From positions 1 to 5,484 of the forward strand of contig CATZYB010000167.1 of the NCBI GenBank assembly GCA_958426095.1: DNA of 5,484 nucleotides. The letters are read 5' to 3'. Each line of letters starts with the position of its first letter. Within the stretch, counting starts at the first letter, position 1. The notes beneath the pieces are model-generated. The model was not told where the DNA came from, made no database searches, and saw only the letters and a list, made by a program, of their open reading frames with translations. A program made the translations under genes and the position numbers. Source of the stretch: an uncultured Lachnospiraceae bacterium (GTDB lineage Bacteria; Bacillota; Clostridia; Lachnospirales; Lachnospiraceae). This document shows, one piece after another, positions 1 through 5,007 of this stretch.

Positions 1-147
1 CAGATCCGGAGCCTCTTTTTCCAGCAAAAGTTTTGCTTCTGTCCCTGAGAAAGCCTGTATTGTATAATAATCCGCTTCTTTTAATATTTTAACTAATAAT
101 CCATTAATATACGGTTCATCTTCCACAACCAATATTTTATACTGCAT
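1..147 (-). CDS. Two-component response regulator, receiver domain N-terminus (partial, cut by window edge)
   Basis: The reverse strand reads from an ATG at 147 into MQYKILVVEDEPYINGLL and stays open to the window edge (49 codons). A hydrophobic beta-1 strand (KILVV, residues 4-8) followed by an acidic cluster (E9, D10, E11) is the start of a CheY-like receiver domain; these acids bind the Mg2+ needed for phosphorylation. The final residues P47-D48-L49 match the usual PDL that precedes the phospho-acceptor aspartate, which would lie about four residues beyond the edge. The start is supported by AGGTG five bases upstream of the ATG. The output domain is not visible, so the subfamily (OmpR, LytTR, AraC type) is unknown. 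It lies downstream of the ABC remnant in the same direction but has its own promoter. It would act in the cytoplasm with a sensor histidine kinase that is not seen here. Confidence 0.88.
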   Translation of the reverse strand, partial: MQYKILVVEDEPYINGLLVKILKEADYYTIQAFSGTEAKLLLEKEAPDL

Positions 148-181
148 CAAATCACCTGCCTGATTTCTTACAACTATGCCC

Positions 182-210
182 ATTATATTCCAAACGGGCG
201 CCCTTGACAA
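182..210 (-). promoter_or_regulatory. Sigma-A-like promoter of the response regulator
   Basis: On the minus strand there is TTGTCA (210-205), a 17-base spacer and a perfect TATAAT (187-182), followed by the response regulator ATG about 35 bases downstream. The spacer contains the 8-base perfect palindrome GGGCGCCC (196-203), unusually GC-rich for this region. It could be an operator or affect promoter geometry; that part is inference. Confidence 0.75.
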
Positions 211-234
211 GCAAAACAGGCTCTGTCAAAACAG
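204..234. repeat. Overlapping inverted and direct repeats upstream of the response regulator promoter
   Basis: A perfect 6-base inverted repeat TTGACA (204-209) / TGTCAA (224-229), with 14 bases between the arms, overlaps the -35 element. An exact direct repeat CAAAACAG occurs at 212-219 and 227-234, a 15-base period. The position just upstream of the -35 box suits an activator or autoregulatory site, but no binding protein can be named from sequence. Confidence 0.4.
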
Positions 235-257
235 CTTAAAAAATATCTCAGGTCATT

Positions 258-1541
258 CTATGCGCCTATGGCATTTCCCGTGTAAAGCTGGTAATACCGC
301 CCCTGTTCAAGAACCATGATACAATCCGAATTTTTAACCGTAGAAAGTCTGTGAGCGATGACAAATGTGGTTCTTCCCTTCATCAGCCTGTCCATTCCAT
401 CCTGTACCAGCGCTTCCGTACGTGTATCAATGGACGAAGTCGCTTCATCCAGAATAAGCACAGGCGGATCCGCCACTGCGGCTCTGGCAATGGCCAAAAG
501 CTGCCGCTGTCCCTGACTTAAATTTGCTCCGTCGCCGGTCAGCATGGTTTGATATCCATCCGGCAGCCGTTTGATAAATCCATGGGCATTTGCCAATTTT
601 GCAGCTGCGATACACGCTTCATCCGAAGCATCCAGTCTGCCGTAACGAATATTGTCCATGACCGTTCCTGTAAATAAATGGGTATCCTGTAATACTATTC
701 CCAACGAATGACGCAGGTCATATTTTTTAATTTCATCAATATTGATATTGTCATAACAAATTTTCCCATCCTGTATATCATAAAACCGATTAATCAGATT
801 GGTAATCGTCGTTTTACCTGCGCCCGTACTGCCCACAAAGGCAATTTTCTGTCCCGGCTCCGCAAATAAATTAATATCGTGAAGAACAATTTTTTCATCG
901 TTATATCCAAAAGCCACCCCGTCAAAGGTCACTTTTCCTTCCACCTTTGTGTAAGTTGCATTTTCTTCGTCCTTATGAGGACATTTCCAGGCCCAGAGCC
1001 CGGTACGTTTTTCCGTCTCCATCAGAGTTCCGTCCCCGCTTTCTTTTGCATTTACCAGTTCCACATGTCCTTCGTCTGTTTCCGGTTCTTCATCTAAAAG
1101 CGCGAAAACACGTTCTGCACCCGCAATTTCGAGCTTTCCCGAAGCTCCTGATTAATCTTCCGGAACTGCTCCAGACTCTTATCCTCATGGCAGAACACCT
1201 TGACAACCTTCTGTCCCTTCATCATATGATGACCGCCAGCACCGTCGGCGGAATACTGAGTACCACCATACTGATAAATGTGGCTATGAGGGTAACGGCC
1301 GAATTAATAAACTGGGGAATACTTTGGCTGATGACCTGCCGCAGCGTATCCACATCATTTGTATAAACCGACATGATATCTCCATGGGCACGGGTATCAA
1401 AATACCGGATAGGCAAAGATTCCATATGGGTAAACAAATCTTTTCTGAGCTTCCGCATAACACCCTGGGTAATGCTGACCATAATCCGGTTCGATGCATA
1501 GGCACAGATAATACCTGCGGCATATACCCCGACCATACTGA
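258..1541 (-). pseudogene. ABC exporter half-transporter with canonical ATPase site (ABC2), broken by several deletions
   Basis: This is the remnant of a membrane-spanning efflux half-transporter (TMD then NBD). Three reading frames are needed to follow it. Segment 1 (about 1541-1225) is transmembrane-domain sequence containing GDIMSVYTNDVDTLRQ and ends at TGA 1222-1224. Segment 2 (1225 to about 1134) encodes MMKGQKVVKVFCHEDK, the loop after TM3-4, and its frame stops at 1094. Segment 3 (about 1136-258) carries the ATPase. Counting from the Met at 1064, it has Walker A GSTGAGKT (78-85), signature LSQGQ (182-186), Walker B LILDE (203-207, catalytic Glu207) and H-loop His238. The N-terminal portion, TM5-6 and part of the C-terminus are missing. 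The last loss is at about 294-302, where EQGR runs directly into YYQLYTGN. The NBD ORF itself is open, but no ribosome binding site was identified at its first Met, so a functional product is unlikely. Confidence 0.85.
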
Positions 1542-2899
1542 ACACTGGAAATTCTCTGGGCAATGATAAGTTTCGTAGTCCCCGGAATTTTCTTCGCAAA
1601 TGCTTCCCATATACGGGCGTCCGTAGCCGTATCCACCGCACTGGTCGAATCATCCAGAATCAATACCTTCGGCTTCTTTAAAAGAGCTCTGGCAATACAA
1701 AGCCTCTGCTTTTGTCCGCCGGAAACATTGGTTCCTCCCTGCTCAATCCAGGTATTATAGCCATCCGGAAACTGTTCAATAAACTCATCCGCACAGGCCT
1801 GCCGGCAAACCTCCCGGCATTCTTCCTCCGTAGCCGCTTCATTTCCCCAACGCAGGTTGTCAAGAATTGTTCCTGAAAATAAAACATTTTTCTGCAGTAC
1901 CACTGCAACCTGATTTCGCAAGGTCTCCAAATCATAGGTCCGCACGTCCTTGCCGCCTACCAGAACACTGCCTTTATCCACATCGTACAGACGACTGATT
2001 AAATTCGCCAGACTGGACTTTCCGCAACCGGTGCCGCCGATAACCCCTACTGTCTCGCCGGATTTGATATGAATATCAATATCCTGCAAAGTATCCTCAC
2101 CGCTTCCCTGTTTATAAGAAAAGCTCACATGATTAAAGTCAATACTTCCGTTCGGAATTTCCTTATCCGGCTGTTCCGGATTCATCAAATCTGCCTTTTC
2201 GCTAAGCACCTCCGCAATACGTCTTCCGCTGGCCACACTCATGGTCAGCATGACAAAAACCATGGACAACATCATCACCGGGTTATTTAAAGCAAGAATC
2301 TTCTCTGCCTTTTTTCCGAGATTTGACAGCATATCGGCCGCTTTGCTAAACTTGACTTTTTCATAATCCTCTCTGACAAAAGCCTTTACGACACGGATTG
2401 CAGAAATATTTTCCTGTACGCTGGCATTCAGTTCATCATATTTACGAAATACTTGGTCATAGATCCGAAGTGTCCGGCTCATAATGAACACCAGTACCAG
2501 GGCCAGCACTACGACTGCCACAAGAAAAATGCTGCTCAGTTTTCGATTAATGAAAAAGCACATACACATACTGCTTAAAAGCATCAGCGGAGACCGTACC
2601 GTTATCCTTAAAAGCATCTGGAATGCTATCTGCACATTCGTCACATCCGTCGTCATTCGCGTCACTAACCCCGCCGTACTGAATTTATCTATATTTGAAA
2701 AAGAAAAGGTTTGTATATTCTCATACATTGCTTCCCTCAAATTCGCCGCAAAACCGGTGGATGCCTCAGCGCCGTATTTGCCGGACAGCACCCCAAACAA
2801 AAGGCTCAAAAATGCCAGTACCAACATCAGAGCTCCATAACTATAAACTGCTTTTATGTTCCCGGAAGTAATTCCTCTGCCATAATCTTCATCCTTCTT
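1534..2899 (-). pseudogene. ABC exporter half-transporter with degenerate ATPase site (ABC1), truncated at both ends and fused to ABC2
   Basis: Open sequence begins at 2899, directly after the groES remnant, without a start or ribosome binding site of its own. The first 50-60 residues of a normal half-transporter are absent. From the Met at 2827, transmembrane-domain sequence includes FSFSNIDKFSTAGLVTRMTTD (split here by eye at about residues 41-61) and the coupling region IRVVKAFVREDYEK. The ATPase shows Walker A GGTGCGKS (264-271), signature VSGGQ (368-372), Walker B LILDD (389-393) and switch residue Gln424 in IIAQRISSVQ. Asp393 in place of Glu and Gln424 in place of His mark the degenerate partner of heterodimeric exporters such as TM287/288 or BmrCD. 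A loss near 2280-2287 removes most of TM5-6, so KILALN abuts NPVMMLSMVF, in frame. After SSVQ (about 1538) the frame enters ABC2 DNA out of register and ends at 1397. Confidence 0.85.
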
Positions 2900-3074
2900 T
2901 CACAGAAACGGGCGTCAGATTTCCGTCCGAATATTTTCCAGGCCCTACGGCCACGACAACAGCTTCCTGAGGTTTTTCTTTTGCGCTGTCCGGGATAATG
3001 ATTCCGGATTTTGTTGTTTCCTCTGCTTCCTTCTGCTTTAATACAACTCTGTCTCCCAATGGTTTTATATCCAT
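2889..3074 (-). pseudogene. groES: Truncated GroES co-chaperonin (about two thirds retained)
   Basis: The product begins MDIKPLGDRVVLKQKEAEET and continues through the mobile loop (about residues 16-32, TTKSGIIIPDSAKEK), which contacts GroEL, then VVAVGPGKYSDG. It stops at residue 61 (VSVKEG, then TGA). Family members are about 94 residues, and the missing C-terminal part holds strands needed for heptamer contacts, so this is probably not a working lid. The start at 3074 is chosen because GGTGAG lies four bases upstream and the family begins with this sequence; an in-frame ATG at 3086 is less well supported. No groEL follows: the next recognisable codons, from about 2895, are ABC1. I saw no CIRCE element (TTAGCACTC-N9-GAGTGCTAA) upstream, unusual for a clostridial groES. 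A weak ATTACA-N16-TATAGA lies upstream. It may be the only copy or a decayed extra one. Confidence 0.85.
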
Positions 3075-3128
3075 ATATCTCACCATAGTCTTTCTATACC
3101 CACTGCCGTTCCTCTGTAATTTAATAAG

Positions 3129-3159
3129 GGGGCTGCGTACATTCCTGCACAACAGCCCC
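3129..3159 (-). terminator. Stem-loop between hsp20 and groES (possible terminator or attenuator)
   Basis: The minus strand has a perfect 7-bp stem GGGGCTG (3159-3153) / CAGCCCC (3135-3129) with a 17-base loop, followed by CTTATTAA rather than a clean U-tract. It lies about 55 bases upstream of groES. The long loop and short T-run make it a weak intrinsic terminator; it could instead shape the groES leader. Confidence 0.35.
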
Positions 3160-3178
3160 AGAGGATAAGGAGGCGCTT

Positions 3179-3228
3179 CGGATACTGCCTCTGCCCCTCT
3201 CATAAACATTCAGCTACGACAGTATCCG
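3179..3228. repeat. 9-bp perfect inverted repeat just after hsp20
   Basis: CGGATACTG (3179-3187) and CAGTATCCG (3220-3228) are perfect reverse complements separated by 32 bases, starting eight bases beyond the hsp20 stop codon. A stem here could protect the 3' end of the hsp20 transcript. No T-tract follows it, so I do not call it a terminator. Confidence 0.5.
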
Positions 3229-3235
3229 TCGCTCT

Positions 3236-3673
3236 TTACCCTTCAATCGCAATGTAATTATTCTGTTCTGCCTTATGAGCCTCAGCTTTCGGTAAGGCCA
3301 GTTTCAAAATACCATCCTCAAACTTGGCATGAATATCTTCTTCTTTTACTTTTTCACCAACATAAAAACTTCGGCTTACAGTGCCGGAAAAACGTTCTCT
3401 TCGAATATATTTTCCATTATCATCCTTCTGGTCATTATTCCCATTCTGTGAAGCCTGAATCGTCAGATAACCGTTTTTCAGCTGGGCTTTCACATCTTCT
3501 TTCTTAAATCCCGGCAAATCAATATCGATTTCATATCCCTGCTCCGTTTCTTTTACATCGGTTTTCATCACATTCTGTGCATTACTGTTATAAACTGCTC
3601 TTTCCACTCTAGGAAATGAAAAATCCATCAAATCATCAAATAAACTTTCTCCAAAAATACTAGGTATCAACAT
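3236..3673 (-). CDS. Hsp20/alpha-crystallin family small heat shock protein
   Basis: This is an ATP-independent holdase that binds unfolding cytoplasmic proteins and forms oligomers. The 145-residue product is full length for bacterial family members. A short N-terminal arm (MLIPSIFGESLFDDLMDF) precedes an alpha-crystallin domain at about 34-130, containing DLPGFKKEDV (52-61), YIRRERFSG (89-97) and the hallmark AKFEDGILKLALPK (116-129). The C-terminal tail carries an I-x-I motif (IAI, 141-143), used to dock onto neighbouring subunits. The ATG at 3673 has AAGGAG nine bases upstream. It begins 37 bases after the kinase-like gene ends, with no terminator between them, so co-transcription is likely. 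A 9-bp inverted repeat follows the stop. No CIRCE or other known heat-shock operator was found. No frameshift or deletion is seen, in contrast to the genes downstream. Confidence 0.95.
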   Translation of the reverse strand: MLIPSIFGESLFDDLMDFSFPRVERAVYNSNAQNVMKTDVKETEQGYEIDIDLPGFKKEDVKAQLKNGYLTIQASQNGNNDQKDDNGKYIRRERFSGTVSRSFYVGEKVKEEDIHAKFEDGILKLALPKAEAHKAEQNNYIAIEG

Positions 3674-3710
3674 ATGTCATTACTCCTTTCTATAAAAAAC
3701 TTTTAACTTT

Positions 3711-4325
3711 TCATTGCGTCTCACCAGTCTGAAGCAGATGAACACAGTTCTTCAAAAGAGCAACAGCTCCGTTTACGCCAAATAATCCACTATCTATGCA
3801 AATATTATAGCTGTCCGGGACGCCCCATTTTTTGTCTGTATAGTAATTGTAATAGGCTGCTCGCTGCTTATCCGTATTTTTGATTCTTTTCCTGGCTTCT
3901 TCCATGCTGATATTATTCCTTCCCGCAACCCGGACAATTCTCCGTCCCGTTTCTGCATGGACAAACACGGAAAAAATATTTTTCTGTCCGTGCAGAACAT
4001 AATCCGCACAGCGTCCGACAATCACTGCCGAACCCTTTTTGCCTATTTTCTCGATCACTTCAAACTGTGATAATATCGCCCGCATAGGAAGCGGCAAATG
4101 ATTTACATCCTGTGCGCCGCCGGCCATCGCCAAATTGAGCCATTTATTTGCAAGACGCTCATCATATTCTTCGATAATATGCTGTGACAATCCGCTTCTC
4201 TCCGAAGCTTTTTCCAGGAGCATCGTGTCATAATAATCAAATCCCAGCTCACCGGCAAGTTTTTCCCCGATTTCACGGCCGCCGCTGCCATACTGGCGCC
4301 CAATCGTAACGATTATATTTTTCAT
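3711..4325 (-). CDS. Cytidylate kinase-like family protein (P-loop nucleotide-binding)
   Basis: The 204-residue product starts MKNIIVTIGRQYGSGGREIG. The GRQYGSGGR stretch (9-17) is the P-loop form of the cytidylate-kinase-like family found widely in Clostridia. Further family signs are VGRCADYVL (103-111), the DKQRAAYYNYYTDKKWG region (152-168), which resembles the LID/CMP-kinase segment, and YNICIDSG (173-180) near the C-terminus. The substrate is not established for this family, so true CMP kinase activity should not be assumed; housekeeping cmk proteins have a different overall sequence. The ATG at 4325 has AGGAGG nine bases upstream. It lies 51 bases after the 42-codon ORF and 37 bases before hsp20, suggesting one transcript and a possible stress-related role (inference from context). 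The frame is intact and the length is normal. Confidence 0.88.
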   Translation of the reverse strand: MKNIIVTIGRQYGSGGREIGEKLAGELGFDYYDTMLLEKASERSGLSQHIIEEYDERLANKWLNLAMAGGAQDVNHLPLPMRAILSQFEVIEKIGKKGSAVIVGRCADYVLHGQKNIFSVFVHAETGRRIVRVAGRNNISMEEARKRIKNTDKQRAAYYNYYTDKKWGVPDSYNICIDSGLFGVNGAVALLKNCVHLLQTGETQ

Positions 4326-4376
4326 TTCATTCTGCCTCCTGAGAATTTTTCAGTAAACTTCTGCTACTGCTTTATC

Positions 4377-4505
4377 CTATAATTTTTTCTTTAAATTCCG
4401 AATGTCCCGCCGTATTCTCCGACATACACCCTGATTTTCCTTTTCCCTGGCAATTAAAACCTCCAGTCTTCTTTCAAGTAGTCTGATTTTTGCAATTGTT
4501 TCCAT
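4377..4505 (-). CDS. Small highly basic coiled-coil protein, 42 residues
   Basis: An ORF from ATG 4505 to TAG 4377-4379 encodes METIAKIRLLERRLEVLIAR and then a Lys/Arg-rich tail ending RNLKKKL. I do not recognise a family. Leucine and isoleucine recur at heptad-like spacing (I4, I7, L9, L10, L14, L17), suggesting one amphipathic helix or short coiled coil; the second half is strongly positive (RRIRRDIR, LKKK), so nucleic acid or membrane-surface contact is possible. There are no transmembrane segments. AAAGGG lies about ten bases upstream of the ATG. It sits 30 bases after the marR remnant and 51 bases before the kinase-like gene, all co-directional. The compact fit between two neighbours and the helical pattern favour a real small gene, but such a short ORF could arise by chance. 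Confidence 0.5.
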   Translation of the reverse strand: METIAKIRLLERRLEVLIAREKENQGVCRRIRRDIRNLKKKL

Positions 4506-4535
4506 AATTTCATACCCTTTCTTTAAGTTGTTCTT

Positions 4536-4846
4536 TTAAACCATATTTTCTGTCATTTTTTGCGCCACCTGGAAAAAAACATTTAAATCATCCTTACTGA
4601 TACCGGCTGTCAGTTTATCTTCTACACACTGAATGTTTCTGTCGACTTCATCCTTCATGCTGACAGCCAGGGAAGTCGGGCATATCTTTTTCAAACGGTC
4701 ATCAAAATATCTCTATTGCGATAATTTTCCAATACAAAATAGAGAATACGGGACTGTGCTCCGTTATTGCCTGTAGAAGCGTTATATAGTCGGCGAATCT
4801 GATTTGCCAAACCAAGTATCCATTTCGAATACTGAATCTCTTCCAT
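4536..4846 (-). pseudogene. MarR-family transcriptional regulator with its DNA-binding core deleted and frameshifted
   Basis: A good ribosome binding site (GGAGGTGAATT) precedes ATG 4846. The first frame encodes MEEIQYSKWILGLANQIRRL and continues to VLENYRNRDI, the N-terminal dimerisation helix and first helix of a MarR protein, then meets TGA at 4691-4693. The continuing homology is in another frame: DDRLKKICPTSLAV then DKLTAGISKDDLNVFFQVAQKM, ending at TAA 4536-4538. These are the end of the wing and the C-terminal dimerisation helices. About 45 residues are missing at the join (near 4697-4706), including the recognition helix and most of the wing. The family is about 145 residues; about 103 codons remain. 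The product cannot bind DNA in the normal way. MarR genes often sit beside ABC exporter pairs in Clostridia, and both are damaged here. Confidence 0.82.
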
Positions 4847-4860
4847 AATTCACCTCCGAT

Positions 4861-4935
4861 TTATCTTCCCTTATATGTCCGAAGAATAACATTTGGCATG
4901 TTTTCAAAATGTTTGCCTTCGAAATAATAGTACAC
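4861..4935 (-). CDS. Candidate 24-residue leader peptide upstream of marR
   Basis: An ORF from GTG 4935 to TAA 4861-4863 encodes MYYYFEGKHFENMPNVILRT plus YKGR. It is preceded by AAGGAGGT (4946-4939), a perfect anti-Shine-Dalgarno complement, although only 3-4 bases from the GTG, which is tight. An in-frame TGA lies directly before the GTG. The ORF ends 14 bases before the marR ATG, and the marR ribosome binding site fits in that gap. The triple Tyr start is suggestive of a translated leader. A competing possibility is that the marR promoter lies inside it (TTCACT-N17-TACTAT), leaving it untranscribed. No homolog is recognised. Confidence 0.28.
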   Translation of the reverse strand: MYYYFEGKHFENMPNVILRTYKGR

Positions 4936-4944
4936 TCAACCTCC

Positions 4945-4973
4945 TTGAAAGTGAAGTGAAATAATGGTATTAT
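4945..4973 (+). promoter_or_regulatory. Sigma-A-like promoter of the lysR-family gene
   Basis: TTGAAA (4945-4950), a 17-base spacer and TATTAT (4968-4973) lie 34 bases before the ATG at 5008, giving a predicted transcript start near 4980. An AT-rich inverted repeat AATAAT-GGT-ATTATT (4960-4974) covers the -10 element and could be an autoregulatory or partner-regulator site (inference). The intergenic stretch 4847-5007 also holds an imperfect dyad GGCA...TGCC at 4895-4917 between the divergent genes. Confidence 0.7.
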
Positions 4974-5007
4974 TAATGACAAAAACGCAATAATGGAGGT
5001 CCGTCAA

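Noticed and set aside
230..257. Intrinsic terminator after the ABC2 remnant
   Set aside because: There is a T-run on the minus strand (246-240) but no stable hairpin directly before it.
947..1366. Plus-strand 139-codon open frame opposite the ABC2 remnant
   Set aside because: It is antisense to clear ABC exporter sequence, and its Pro/Leu/His-rich composition is typical of a shadow frame.
1284..1610. Minus-strand 108-codon frame across the ABC1/ABC2 join
   Set aside because: It is the third frame of the same DNA, while transporter homology runs in the other two frames; no family features.
2853..2892. ATGA stop/start overlap at the end of groES, suggesting a coupled downstream gene
   Set aside because: The frame starting at that ATG ends after 12 codons and is not the transporter frame; the overlap is a by-product of the deletion join.
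2827..2899. A genuine GroES-ABC fusion protein
   Set aside because: The GroES frame terminates at 2889 and the transporter codons are in another frame, so no fusion product can be made without frameshifting.
3075..3235. CIRCE heat-shock operator upstream of groES
   Set aside because: No TTAGCACTC or GAGTGCTAA element is present; only unrelated stem-loops were found.
4782..4982. Minus-strand 66-codon frame over the marR start and the lysR promoter
   Set aside because: It overlaps the real marR N-terminus in another frame and has no convincing ribosome binding site or recognisable motif.
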